Below are positions 34,489 to 43,035 of a stretch of DNA of 64,000 nt, piece by piece. The stretch is taken from the NCBI RefSeq assembly GCF_000731985.1, contig NZ_JNCS01000003.1, forward strand, positions 310,001 through 374,000. Reading direction: 5' to 3'. Each line of letters starts with the position of its first letter. Position 1 is the first letter of the stretch. A model generated the notes under the pieces. It saw only the letters and a program-made list of their open reading frames with translations, did no database searches and was not told where the DNA came from. Made by a program: the position numbers and the translations under genes. Origin of the DNA: Natrinema altunense (GTDB taxonomy: Archaea; Halobacteriota; Halobacteria; Halobacteriales; Natrialbaceae).

Positions 34489-35231
34489 GCGATCACCCCC
34501 ACGTGAACGCCGGCGATGCGGCCGATCTCGTTGACTGCGCCGAAGATGTCGCCGTTGATGCCCCCCAGCGAGCGATCCGCCCAGTACCAGGGGAGTGCGA
34601 TGCCGGCGACGGCACCGGGAAGGGCGACCACACCTGGGTGAGGCCAGCCGAACACGGCTGCCGGGAGGACGATCGTTGCGGGCGCGAGGAACGACCCGGC
34701 AGTGCTCACGTCGGTGAACTGCTCGCCCATTCCCTCGTAGGCGGCACGCCCGAAGCAGGCCATCGCGGCCATCCCGAGTTTCGTCCCCACTTCGGCCCCG
34801 ATCGCGATGCCAACCGCCGCGAGGACCGGCAGGCCGGCCAGTCCGAGCCCGCCCAGTGCCAGCGCGGCGACGGTAAGTGCCACCGCGAGCGACGCGCCGA
34901 CGCCGGTCGTCGTATCCGTCAGTACCTCGCGGCGGCGCTCGACATCGCCGTGGACGACCAGCGCGTCGCCCAGATCGGCGATCCCGTCGAGGTGGTGGAT
35001 TCCCATCACCGCGTAGACCGAAAGCAGGTAGCCCAGCGCGACGGTCGGCGCGGGCAGCGTGTCGGCAGCGAGCAGCGGGACCGCCGCCAACGATCCAGCC
35101 ACGAGACCGACGACGGGGAACGCGGCCGGCGTCGTGCGGAACGCGTCCCAATCGCCGTCGCGGTGCCCGACCGGCAGCCGCGTCAGAAAGCCGAGCGCGC
35201 CGCGAACGGCACCGATCCAGCGGCCGATCAC
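34473..35231 (-). CDS. cobS: Adenosylcobinamide-GDP ribazoletransferase CobS
   Basis: 252 residues, seven or so membrane helices. CobS motifs: GALGFLTRLPVG, IHHLDGIADLGDALVVHG (Asp-rich metal site), DTTTGVGASLAVA, GGINGDIFGAVNEIGR. It joins alpha-ribazole to AdoCbi-GDP in the membrane. Starts with GTG overlapping the cbiB TGA by four bases (GTGA). Confidence 0.94.
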   Translation of the reverse strand: MIGRWIGAVRGALGFLTRLPVGHRDGDWDAFRTTPAAFPVVGLVAGSLAAVPLLAADTLPAPTVALGYLLSVYAVMGIHHLDGIADLGDALVVHGDVERRREVLTDTTTGVGASLAVALTVAALALGGLGLAGLPVLAAVGIAIGAEVGTKLGMAAMACFGRAAYEGMGEQFTDVSTAGSFLAPATIVLPAAVFGWPHPGVVALPGAVAGIALPWYWADRSLGGINGDIFGAVNEIGRIAGVHVGVIAWTLS

Positions 35232-36229
35232 GGTCCCGCTCGCACCCCCGCGATCGAACCCGTACTCGAGGCGATCATCGACTGCCAGTACGTCCCGAAG
35301 CCACCTGCAAGCTCCGGAACGGCAATCGACAGCGCGATGGCAACGAGGATCGAGACGACGGCCGCTCGCCCGACGAGGCTGACGGCCCGCTCGCCCTCGG
35401 CCAGCGTCGGGCGGTCGGCATCGGGATTGAGGACGTAGACGTCCCCCTTTTCGAGCCGAACGCCGAGGGCGCAGGCGAGCGTCGCCATCGGCCACCCGGA
35501 GTTGGGCGACGGCGGTGCGCGCGCCCACTGCCGGGCACGCACGATCGCAACCGGATCGACCGCGGCGACGGCGATCGCCCCGGCGGCGAGTCGGGCGGGC
35601 AGATACATGACGAGGTCGTCCAGCCGCGCGCTCGCGGTGCCGATCGGTTTCGAGGGGTAGCCAAGCATCGAGTCGAGCGTGTTGACCCCCTTGATCCATG
35701 CGGCGGCGGCCGCCGCGGCCGGAAGCGAGATCGGCGCGAGTATCGCGAACGGTATCAGGGTCGCGACCAGCCCGTCCGCGAGGTTCTCGGCCGCGCTCTC
35801 GACGGCCGCGCTGCGAAGCGCACCGGCCGAGAGCGTCGCGGTCTCTCGACCGACCAACCCGCGGACCCGGTCGCGAGCCAGTTCGAGGTCGTCGCCCGTC
35901 GCCCCGACGACGTCCTCGGTAAGCTCGAGCAGCGACCGCAGACTGGTCGTCAGGAAGAGGGCGATCGCGGCGGCGATACCGCCGGCCATCGGTCCGATCG
36001 AACCCGCCGCGAGGACGCCGCCGCCGACGACGACGGCGGGACCGAGCGGCGCGAGCACGGCGATCGCGACGCCGGCGAGGCGCTGGCGGCGCTCGTCGTC
36101 GCTCCACGGCCGATCGACCGCATCGACGAGGCGGCCGAACCACGCAACCGGATGCGCCGCGGTCGGCGGTTCGCCGAACAGCAGATCGAGGCTGAACGCC
36201 AGCCCGACGACCGCGAACGTCCTCAACAC
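35228..36229 (-). CDS. cbiB: Adenosylcobinamide-phosphate synthase CbiB
   Basis: 333 residues, membrane protein. Conserved LDLLFGEPPTAAHPVAWFG at the N-terminus, ESAAENLADG, AAWIKGVNTLDSMLGY and ARLDDLVMYLPARL. It couples aminopropanol phosphate to the adenosylcobyric acid side chain. GTG start at 36229; no ATG alternative. Head of the tightly overlapping cobalamin operon, 39 bp after a HAD phosphatase gene. Confidence 0.94.
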   Translation of the reverse strand: MLRTFAVVGLAFSLDLLFGEPPTAAHPVAWFGRLVDAVDRPWSDDERRQRLAGVAIAVLAPLGPAVVVGGGVLAAGSIGPMAGGIAAAIALFLTTSLRSLLELTEDVVGATGDDLELARDRVRGLVGRETATLSAGALRSAAVESAAENLADGLVATLIPFAILAPISLPAAAAAAAWIKGVNTLDSMLGYPSKPIGTASARLDDLVMYLPARLAAGAIAVAAVDPVAIVRARQWARAPPSPNSGWPMATLACALGVRLEKGDVYVLNPDADRPTLAEGERAVSLVGRAAVVSILVAIALSIAVPELAGGFGTYWQSMIASSTGSIAGVRAGP

Positions 36230-36268
36230 GCCGCCCTCGCCTCCATACTGTCGTCCGAATGGGGTCGC

Positions 36269-36916
36269 TCAGTCATTACTGCTGTGTTCGTCGGGCGTCG
36301 CCGCTGCCAGTCGCGCCGGCACGGCCGCGAGCGACAGGTCCTCGAGTAGCACCGCCGTACCGCCCGCGGTTTCGATCCCGCCGTCGGTCCGAGGGTCGTC
36401 GCCGACGTGGACGAGGTCGGCGGTGGCGACGCCGAGTTCGGCGGCGGTCCGGTCGAAGATTTCGGGGGCCGGTTTGCGCCAGCCACAGCCGACGCTCGTG
36501 ACGATCGCGTCGAAATCGTCGCGCTCGAACGCCGATCTGACGAGCGTGCGCCCGACCAGTTCCGGGACGCTGCAGTTCGAACAGATCGCCACTGGCCCCC
36601 GCTTTCGGGCGGCGTCGACCGCCTCGATCGCCCCAGGCCTCGTCTCGACGGTCGGGTCGAACGCCGCGACGACGGCCCGTCTGGCCGCGTTGTGTTCGGC
36701 ATCTACACCACGACTCGCGAGCGCACGCGAGACGTGGGCCGGAAGCGGGACCTCCGCGCCCTCCGGTGCGTCGACGTGTGGCTCCGCGTAGGCCGCGGCC
36801 CAGTCGTCCGGGACCGCGACGTCTCGCTTTGCGAGTTCCGTCGCGACGGCGTCTGCCGGATCGTCCGGCCGGTCGGCGGTCACCAGCGTCCCGAAGAGGT
36901 CGAACGATACTCCCAC
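36269..36916 (-). CDS. HAD-superfamily hydrolase
   Basis: 215 residues from GTG 36916. Nucleophile motif is SFDLFGTLV (Asp6); the second Asp usual in phosphatases (DxDxT) is Phe here, as in haloacid-dehalogenase-type members. Motif II Ser in ICSNCS, motif III Lys in GWRKPAPEIF, motif IV VHVGDDPRTD. TATA-like ATTAAAG is ~26 bp upstream. Being first in the cobalamin operon, it may dephosphorylate a corrinoid or ribazole intermediate; that is inference. Confidence 0.85.
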   Translation of the reverse strand: MGVSFDLFGTLVTADRPDDPADAVATELAKRDVAVPDDWAAAYAEPHVDAPEGAEVPLPAHVSRALASRGVDAEHNAARRAVVAAFDPTVETRPGAIEAVDAARKRGPVAICSNCSVPELVGRTLVRSAFERDDFDAIVTSVGCGWRKPAPEIFDRTAAELGVATADLVHVGDDPRTDGGIETAGGTAVLLEDLSLAAVPARLAAATPDEHSSND

Positions 36917-37026
36917 ACCAGTGTGACTAGCACAACCTACCTTTAATTTCGCGGTATCCGGGTGGGGGTTGTTTGGACGGTTTTGTGCATACCCCTTTGT
37001 TCACATGGCCGCCAGAACGGAATACA

Positions 37027-37539
37027 ATGTACGGACGACGGAGTGCGAGCGGTTCCCGGCTCGTAACTGCTGTCAAACGAACGGTTCGGTCCTGCGTCGC
37101 TACGGTGGACTCGAGCGGCACGAACCGACGTGCCGAGCGGTCGGCGATCGGTTACCGCGGACGGTGCGAGGAGCGACCGGACCGTTTCGTGGCCGCTGTG
37201 GCCCGTTCGGCCGACGACCCACCCAGTGATACGTCGGCGACGGGAGCGGACAAGGACCGATCACCCACGGGAGATCTCGTCGATCCCGACAACGGTCCCA
37301 CGAACAGGAGCGATCTCCTCGAGTACGGCGTCACGCCCGAGGAATACGTTCGCGCCGTCCTCATCGAACACGGCGGCCGGATCAAACAACGGCGGTTCGC
37401 CGAGCGATACGGCTGGGCACACGCCACGCTCAGCCGCCTCCTCTCGGAACTCGAGGAGCGCGACGTCATCGACCGCTATCGACTCGGGCGGGAGAAAGTA
37501 GTCTGTCTGCCGGATGCGATTCCAGAAGCAGCGCGCTGA
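37027..37539 (+). CDS. C-terminal winged-helix (MarR-like) regulator
   Basis: 170 residues from ATG 37027; ATG 36973 and GTG 37189 are alternatives. Only the C-terminal ~70 residues are recognisable: EEYVRAVLIEHGGRIKQRRF, YGWAHATLSRLLSELEERDV and IDRYRLGREKVVCLP, a wing-helix domain. The upstream ~100 residues are Arg/Ser-rich and may be partly non-coding, so the true start is uncertain. Transcribed away from the HAD/cobalamin operon. Confidence 0.65.
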   Translation: MYGRRSASGSRLVTAVKRTVRSCVATVDSSGTNRRAERSAIGYRGRCEERPDRFVAAVARSADDPPSDTSATGADKDRSPTGDLVDPDNGPTNRSDLLEYGVTPEEYVRAVLIEHGGRIKQRRFAERYGWAHATLSRLLSELEERDVIDRYRLGREKVVCLPDAIPEAAR

Positions 37540-37599
37540 CGCCCGCGTCGCCGTGCTTCCGTCGCGAGTCGTCTGCCGCGCCTCCGAATCGAACCGCGG

Positions 37600-38211
37600 T
37601 CAGTCGAGGCGGGCGAACGCCAGGTTGCCCGAGATGTTCTTGATGTAGATGTCCACGACGTCGCCCTCCTCGGCACCGGGGACGAAGATCGTGTAACTGC
37701 CCTTCTCGGCGACGCCGTCGCCCTTGCGACCCGTGCCGGTGATCTCGACCGTGTAGGTCTGGCCCTCCTCGACGGCGTCTTGCTGTTGTTGCTGCTGGCT
37801 GCTGGTCGAGCGCTTGGTGACGGGGCGGAACGCACCACAGGCGTCACAGCGCAGCATCGGCGTTCGGTCCTCGCGGACGAGGCGGGTGTCCGGCAGGCCA
37901 CACTCCGAACAGAGGACGTACTCGTCGACGTAGGCGTCGATCGCCGCGTCGAGGTCCGTCTGTGAGAAGGTCCCGTTGTACCGCCCGCGGCCGTCCTCGA
38001 GTTTGCCGCTGGTCCCCAGTTCGCGCTGGATGAACCGGTGGAGGTGTTCGGTATCGCGCGAGAGGACGTCGGCGATCTCGTCGAGGTTCGTCACTCGCGT
38101 GAACGCGCCGTCTTTCTGTGGCTGCGGGTCGGGGATCTGCAGTCGCTGTTCGTCGCCCCCGATATCGGGGACGTCCTCCATCGCTCGGTCGAGACTCGAT
38201 TCGTAATCCAT
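37600..38211 (-). CDS. Translation initiation factor aIF2-beta with C-terminal TRAM domain
   Basis: 203 residues. aIF2-beta/aIF5 core: helical N-terminus, THLHRFIQRELG-like RNA-facing segment, then a zinc ribbon with CSEC and CDAC. After a poly-Gln run (SSQQQQQQ, ~140) comes a TRAM beta domain (TYTVEITGTGRKGDGVAEK ... VDIYIKNISGNLAFARL). The fusion is normal in haloarchaea. TATA-like GGATTTACG is 27 bp before ATG 38211. Confidence 0.94.
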   Translation of the reverse strand: MDYESSLDRAMEDVPDIGGDEQRLQIPDPQPQKDGAFTRVTNLDEIADVLSRDTEHLHRFIQRELGTSGKLEDGRGRYNGTFSQTDLDAAIDAYVDEYVLCSECGLPDTRLVREDRTPMLRCDACGAFRPVTKRSTSSQQQQQQDAVEEGQTYTVEITGTGRKGDGVAEKGSYTIFVPGAEEGDVVDIYIKNISGNLAFARLD

Positions 38212-38704
38212 ACGCGAAAACAGGTGACGCGAACGTAAATCCGTTCTGCTATCACAATCCGCCCGACAGCACGGCGTTCGGGCGGGAAACGGCGACCGTC
38301 GAACGGCCGGCCAGCCGATTGAGGCTGCCCCCAGCGACTCCGTCTCGGTGGGCCTGTCGGTCGACTCGAGCCTCGACGCAGTCGGAGCCACGTACGGTCG
38401 ACACTGGTGCCCCACAACCGGCGGGTCGACGGACTCGTTTTGCACGTGTCGGAACCGATAGGTGTTGCTCACGCCGTCACAGGAACTCTTCGTGAAACCG
38501 GTCCCGACGTGGGCCGCGATGATGGGCGGAAACGACTGCCTACCCCGCGTAACGACTTGCTACTCCACGGGTACGCTGCTCATATATACGACGGGGAATC
38601 CGGTACCTCGGATCGATGACCAGTACTGTCACACGACAGTCGTCGTTACAGAACGGTCGTCCGATCGAATCACTCGGTATCGAAACGGGGGCGGAAGCGT
38701 GACC
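38212..38704. other. Divergent intergenic region aIF2-beta / PGF-CTERM protein
   Basis: About 490 bp. The minus reading frame of aIF2-beta stays open for 87 codons upstream but is Arg/Pro/Ser-rich and not conserved-looking. An AT-rich core (CATATATACG, 38580-38589) may be a promoter for the surface-protein gene with a ~90-nt leader. CTGTC-acac-GACAG (38624-38637) is a small hairpin. No gene seen. Confidence 0.5.
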
Positions 38705-39661
38705 ATGTCCGGCGCACGTGGGTCACGAAGACCGGTCCCGAAGGGCTGGCGGAGGCTGCTCGCGCTCGGGTTCGGGCTGGCGGTAATCGGCAGTCTCGTC
38801 GCGACGGGTGCCGGAGCGTCCGCGAGTCTCGTCGATCCGGAGTCGAACGGGTCCGTCTCGGAGGCGGAATACGTCGAGCCCACGCCCGAACCGGGCGATC
38901 CCTACTTCGAAGCGGCAGCGGAAGACGGGAGTTGGATCAGCTACGAGAACCCGCGGGACGAGTATCGGAGCCCGTACCTCGGCGAGGGCTCCGGAAAGAT
39001 CTGTGTCTCGCTGCTCAACGAAAACGGCGATCCCGTCGTCGGCGAGTCGGTCCCGAACACGTCCGTTACGATTCCGACGAACGACGCGACGAGCTGGCAC
39101 TCCAAGGCGAATCCGATGACCGTCAAGTTCCCCATGACCGACCACTATGACCGGCCGCTCGACGGCGACGAGTTCGGAACGAGCCCGGAGATGTCCCAGG
39201 GCGACGGCTACCTGGATTCCCACTGTATCGAGCTGCACGGGCAGCCCGAAGACGCGACCATCGAGTACGGCGAAGCGGAGATCAGCGGCGAACACGCCGA
39301 CAAGATCGACGTCGTGGGGTACATACAACAGGTTCCCGAAGGTGACGGCTGGGACTCGGATATCGATCCGGTCGCCGCCGCGGAGCCCTACGAAGAAGTC
39401 GGTGGCAGCTGGACCTACGAACCGGGGGCCACTCACGGACAAGTCAGCGTCATCCTACAGCTCAATGCAGCGCCGGGCGGCTCCGCGACCCCGTCCGATC
39501 CAGCCGGGAACGGCTCGAGCGGCACCACGAGCGGGACCGATCAGGAACCCGACGACGGCGACGAGACCGAGGACGGGAATCCGATGCCCGGATTCGGCGC
39601 GCTCGCGGCCCTCGTCGCGCTGTCGGTCGCCGTCATCGCCCGCCACCGCAACCGCGGATAA
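38705..39661 (+). CDS. Secreted surface protein with PGF-CTERM anchor
   Basis: 318 residues. N-terminal Sec-type signal (RRLLALGFGLAVIGSLVATG), an extracellular beta-rich acidic domain of ~240 residues with two Cys (KICVSLL and SHCIELHG), a Gly/Ser/Thr/Asp linker, then PMPGFGALAALVALSVAV followed by RHRNRG. The PGF motif plus helix plus Arg end is the archaeosortase A recognition signal, so the mature protein is lipid-linked at the cell surface. Function of the ectodomain is unknown. Confidence 0.85.
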   Translation: MSGARGSRRPVPKGWRRLLALGFGLAVIGSLVATGAGASASLVDPESNGSVSEAEYVEPTPEPGDPYFEAAAEDGSWISYENPRDEYRSPYLGEGSGKICVSLLNENGDPVVGESVPNTSVTIPTNDATSWHSKANPMTVKFPMTDHYDRPLDGDEFGTSPEMSQGDGYLDSHCIELHGQPEDATIEYGEAEISGEHADKIDVVGYIQQVPEGDGWDSDIDPVAAAEPYEEVGGSWTYEPGATHGQVSVILQLNAAPGGSATPSDPAGNGSSGTTSGTDQEPDDGDETEDGNPMPGFGALAALVALSVAVIARHRNRG

Positions 39662-40069
39662 GACGGTCCGGAGCCGGTCTCGATCAGACTCCGAACCCGG
39701 TCCGGGGACGACCGCCATGACGGCGTCGTCACTCGGCGGGAACTGATTCGGTCCGAAAGACAGGGAACGGCTACGGATGTAGCCGGGAACCATGGAGCTC
39801 CTCGCACGTCATGACGGGGCGGACGGATCGGGTGGACTGCCCCACCGACAGACTGTCGTACCCCCCGTCTACCTGACTGTTCGCTCGAACCACAATAATA
39901 CTGCTGGCCAATTCGCGGGGAAACCGGCGAAAACGGACGGAAGATTTCCACGGTGGAAGTGTGGTATGATATCATGAGACAACTTCGATACGCGGACCGA
40001 ACGGCGACTCGGATCCGCCCGTCGGCCGAACCAATCAGGTTTTATCGGTCGGCGCGAGATATCCGACAA
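39662..40069. other. Intergenic, promoter of the 75-aa gene at its right end
   Basis: About 400 bp with no credible gene. A palindrome ATGATATCAT (39966-39975) and TTCCAC-g-GTGGAA (39948-39960) lie 95-120 bp before the next gene; GGTTTTATC (40038-40046) is its TATA-like box. Confidence 0.5.
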
Positions 40070-40297
40070 ATGACGAACACAAGCGAGTCGGACGGGGATG
40101 CGCCGCGCGTTCCGGTCGTCTGTCCTGACTGTGACACGACTTCACGCGTTCCCCTCTCGGACGTCGCCGACGCCGTCGAACGGCACAACGACCAACTCCA
40201 CGACGGCGACGACGTCGCCGAAGTCGATCCCGACGTCGCCGACCGCATCGCGGATCTGGTCGCCACCGAGCTCGGTCTGCTCGAGGACGGCGACTGA
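40070..40297 (+). CDS. Small acidic protein with CxxC knuckle (75 aa)
   Basis: 75 residues: after an acidic start comes VPVVCPDCDTTSRVPLSDVA, then an acidic helix with ERHNDQLHDGDD and VADRIADLVATELGLLEDGD. One CxxC plus two His (ERHN, QLHD) could form a zinc site. TATA-like box ~28 bp upstream supports the ATG. Widespread small haloarchaeal type; function unknown. Confidence 0.75.
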   Translation: MTNTSESDGDAPRVPVVCPDCDTTSRVPLSDVADAVERHNDQLHDGDDVAEVDPDVADRIADLVATELGLLEDGD

Positions 40298-40408
40298 GAC
40301 GGGCCGCTGTCAGTTCGGACCGCCGAACCCACTACCGGGTCGTCGGTTCGCCGGGCAACCGGGACAGCAGACCGGATGAACACCCTCGAACCGGTCGCAT
40401 ACCTCGAT

Positions 40409-40540
40409 TTATCGACTGAAGTACTCACGGAACCTGTCGACGAGCGAGCGGACGGATCGCTGCTCTCGGTTCCGTTTGGTGACGAGACCGTCCTCGTCGG
40501 GCTTGTCGTCGAGTTGGACGTCGGGCCGTTTCGAATCCAT
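40409..40540 (-). CDS. Very small charged protein (43 aa)
   Basis: 43 residues: MDSKRPDVQLDDKPDEDGLV then TKRNREQRSVRSLVDRFREY FSR in two parts. Alternating charge, Asp-rich first half and basic helical second half look like a real haloarchaeal small protein, unlike the opposite-strand frame over the same bases. No family recognised. Confidence 0.5.
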   Translation of the reverse strand: MDSKRPDVQLDDKPDEDGLVTKRNREQRSVRSLVDRFREYFSR

Positions 40541-40750
40541 ACCGAACGGCTACACTAGTCGCTGGAACACGTCTTGCCCCTGCAATCGTACCCGACAACC
40601 GAGTCGTCGATGCTCCTCGCTCGATGGGGGAGCAATCCGGGACGCGTTCAAAATTTCGCCGACGTTCCGCTCGAGACGTTATATTTCACCGAATCGAACC
40701 GTTGGTTCAGTGAGAAGGCTTATGCTGTCATACCCGACTCTACCCACCAT

Positions 40751-41185
40751 ATGGCACGCGAGAAAGCGACAGCGGCTCCCGATACTGGAGTCGGGACAGC
40801 CGACGGCGAGGCCGAGGACGCGTCACCGCTCAGCACCGACCCGACCGCGATGGCGACGATCGCAGCGACGCGGGCGGGAGCGGACGCTGGCGGTGCGACC
40901 GCCCTCCCGAACACGCTAACGATCATCGGACAGGGACTCCCCTCGAGCGTCGAACTCACCGTCGACGGCGAGATCGAACCGGCCGGTGAGGACGGAACGA
41001 GCGACGTGACCGTCCTCTCGGGGACGACGGTGGAGGGAACGGTCGAGGACGGTACGGTAACGGTCCGCTTTAGCGGCGAGTTGACCGACGTGACGTTCGT
41101 CGATCGCGGGATCACCGGCCGGACGCCGGCGACGACCCCGAACGTCCACGTCGATTACGGCACGCCGGAACGATCGCGGTCGTAG
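40751..41185 (+). CDS. Uncharacterised acidic haloarchaeal protein (144 aa)
   Basis: 144 residues. Low-complexity first half (Ala/Thr/Asp-rich, residues 1-55), then a beta-rich domain: LPNTLTIIGQGLPSSVELTV, VTVLSGTTVEGTVEDG, VTVRFSGELTDVTFVDRGI. No signal peptide or Cys. A TATA-like GGCTTATGC (40717-40725) ~30 bp upstream supports ATG 40751. Unknown function. Confidence 0.7.
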   Translation: MAREKATAAPDTGVGTADGEAEDASPLSTDPTAMATIAATRAGADAGGATALPNTLTIIGQGLPSSVELTVDGEIEPAGEDGTSDVTVLSGTTVEGTVEDGTVTVRFSGELTDVTFVDRGITGRTPATTPNVHVDYGTPERSRS

Positions 41186-41309
41186 TCGACCGAGGCGATT
41201 TCGTCACGGCGTGGTTCGCCGATCGGGACCCGAGCGGCCGCTCCCGACCGGACGCTCCCGGCGATCCGAGACGTAAACATACTCCCGGGCGGGAATCTAA
41301 CGTCACCAC

Positions 41310-41720
41310 ATGGACGACCACACACCCGACGCCGACGCGGAGAGCGACACCGGTGTCGAGGCAGACACCGATGTCACGGTCAAAACGGAGGCTCACAGCC
41401 ACACGGAAGGAGGACACACCGTCGAGACGAAGGCTGGAGCCCCGATCTATGCAGACGCCGGATCGGAAATCGACGCCAGGTGGATGGAGGCCGCCGACGG
41501 GCGCATTCTCGAGTTCATGCAGTCGGAGGACGTCTTCGAGCCGCGCCAGCTCGAAGAGGAGGGGATCTGCCCGGGCCGGTTCGCGGCCTACCGCTGTCGG
41601 GAGCTATCCAAGTACGGCCTCCTGAAGCGGCACATGCCCGGCGTCTACGAACTCACCGACGCGGGCGAGCGGTATCTCGCGGGCGACCTCGATCCGAGCG
41701 AACTCGAGCCCGACGAGTAG
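41310..41720 (+). CDS. PhiH1-repressor-like winged-helix protein
   Basis: 136 residues. About 45 residues of acidic/Thr/His-rich N-terminus, then a winged-helix domain: WMEAADGRILEFMQSEDVFE, CPGRFAAYRCRELSKYGLLK, PGVYELTDAGERYLAGDL. This resembles the haloarchaeal family named after the phage PhiH1 repressor; most chromosomal members are ordinary regulators. No phage genes nearby. Confidence 0.8.
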   Translation: MDDHTPDADAESDTGVEADTDVTVKTEAHSHTEGGHTVETKAGAPIYADAGSEIDARWMEAADGRILEFMQSEDVFEPRQLEEEGICPGRFAAYRCRELSKYGLLKRHMPGVYELTDAGERYLAGDLDPSELEPDE

Positions 41721-41877
41721 CGATCCGAGATCGAGACGGGTGGTCGACGCTCGTCTCGAGCGTGACGGAGTCACAGCGGCGGGCCAAAGTTCCGCCCCGC
41801 CTTCGGATATCACCGCGGCAGACGAGTGAGCGACACGACGGATGTAGCCGCTCGATCGCCGTGCCACGCTCTCCGAC

Positions 41878-42228
41878 TCAGTCGGCGTCGACGGCGTTCG
41901 GAACGTGGTTTTCGAGGAAGTCGGTCACCGCGTCGCCGCCCTGGAACCCCTTCGCCAGCCGCGCGGTCTCCGCTCCGTCCTCGAACAGGATCAGCGTCGG
42001 GACCGACCGGATGTCGAACCGATCGACGAGGTCGATGTCGTCGCCGGGATTGACCATTCCGATCGCGACATCCGTTGCGCGGGCGACGTTACCGAGCACC
42101 GGTTCCATTGCCTGACACAGCGCACAGCCGCTGGTGTAGAACTCCACGAGCGCGATCTCGTGGCTCGCCACGAACTCGTCGAGTTCGTCGCCGGTCTCGA
42201 ATCGACTCGGTTTGCTGGTCACGGCCAT
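41878..42228 (-). CDS. Thioredoxin-fold protein with CALC active site
   Basis: 116 residues, thioredoxin fold: ALVEFYTSGCALCQAMEPVL with CxxC as CALC (residues 35-38), cis-Pro in IRSVPTLILF and C-terminal helix DFLENHV. Lacks the CGPC of general thioredoxins, so redox potential or partners may differ. TATA-like TTTCTATCG is 27 bp before the ATG. Monocistronic. Confidence 0.88.
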   Translation of the reverse strand: MAVTSKPSRFETGDELDEFVASHEIALVEFYTSGCALCQAMEPVLGNVARATDVAIGMVNPGDDIDLVDRFDIRSVPTLILFEDGAETARLAKGFQGGDAVTDFLENHVPNAVDAD

Positions 42229-42450
42229 AGAACGGCTACGCGTCCGCGATAGAAACCCCTGACGGACGCAGCAGGCCTCGAACCCGGAACTCTCGTTAGC
42301 CCGGTCTCGTGTTCGGGAATCGGAATCACGATCCCGTCTCGCACGTTCCGATTTGGATGATGGTGTCGTATCGAGGATTCATCGGTCGGCTGCATTGTGT
42401 GAATGGGACACGGAGTGTGACTTTATAGCTGGATTCTGTACCCACGCCCG

Positions 42451-42804
42451 ATGACTCGACCCGCAACTGACCGCGACGACGGTGTGCCGGTCCAGCGGAA
42501 AGCGACGCTGTTCTGCTGGGAGTGTGACCACTCGAGTCCGGTCGACGGCGACTGGTCGGTGGAGCCTCGTGGCCGGTGTGTCGCGTACGTCTGCCCCGAG
42601 TGTGAGACGACGCTCACGAAGCGGCCGCGGTCGATCGAGCCGTCACGCGACCGGGCAGCGACGGGACCGCTGGCGGCGTGGCAGCGAACGGTCCGCGCAT
42701 CGGCGATGCTCTGGCGGGCGAGCGTCGACGTCGGGGTCTCGAGTCTGGCCGCGTTCGTCGGCGTCGAGGCGACCGCCGATATCCAGGGACGTCCCGACCC
42801 GTAG
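42451..42804 (+). CDS. Zinc-ribbon protein (117 aa)
   Basis: 117 residues. FCWECDHSSPVDGDW and YVCPECETTLTKRP give two CxxC knuckles 26 residues apart; the rest is a basic, Trp-containing helical tail (WQRTVRASAMLWRASVDVGV). TATA-like CTTTATAGC (42421-42429) lies ~27 bp upstream. A haloarchaeal type of unknown role; located before glnA with a 230-bp gap. Confidence 0.75.
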   Translation: MTRPATDRDDGVPVQRKATLFCWECDHSSPVDGDWSVEPRGRCVAYVCPECETTLTKRPRSIEPSRDRAATGPLAAWQRTVRASAMLWRASVDVGVSSLAAFVGVEATADIQGRPDP

Positions 42805-42902
42805 CCGATTCGTCGAACGGCATCGGCACCCGACTGTAGGCACAATTACTGACGGTGTATTCGGAGCTTCCGAAACGATCTTTTACTTTCACCGTTGTTT
42901 TT

Positions 42903-42956
42903 TGTCCAATACCAGATCTCGATCGCCATATGCGATCGAGAAAATACATTTGGACA
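42903..42956. promoter_or_regulatory. Nested inverted repeat upstream of glnA
   Basis: Inner arms TCTCGATCGC (42917-42926) and GCGATCGAGA (42932-42941) are perfect, with loop catat. Outer arms TGTCCAA (42903-42909) and TTGGACA (42950-42956) are also perfect and concentric with AT-rich spacers. It ends ~42 bp before the glnA TATA box. Likely operator or RNA/DNA hairpin for nitrogen control. Confidence 0.65.
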
Positions 42957-42996
42957 TTCCTGGAGAGATTTGCGGATATTCGCCAACAACAATAGA

Positions 42997-43005
42997 GCTT
43001 TAATA
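42997..43005 (+). promoter_or_regulatory. TATA-like box of glnA
   Basis: GCTTTAATA is centred ~35 bp before the glnA ATG, giving a leader of about 8 nt rather than a leaderless transcript. Confidence 0.6.
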
Positions 43006-43035
43006 GTAGAATCCGTTTGAGTAGTCGAGTAGAAG

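Noticed and set aside
40376-40558. 60-codon plus-strand frame
   Set aside because: The opposite strand carries a more protein-like 43-codon gene; no promoter seen for the plus frame.
41310-41720. Prophage remnant, because of the PhiH1-repressor-like protein
   Set aside because: No integrase, capsid, terminase or attachment site nearby; the family is common as a chromosomal regulator.
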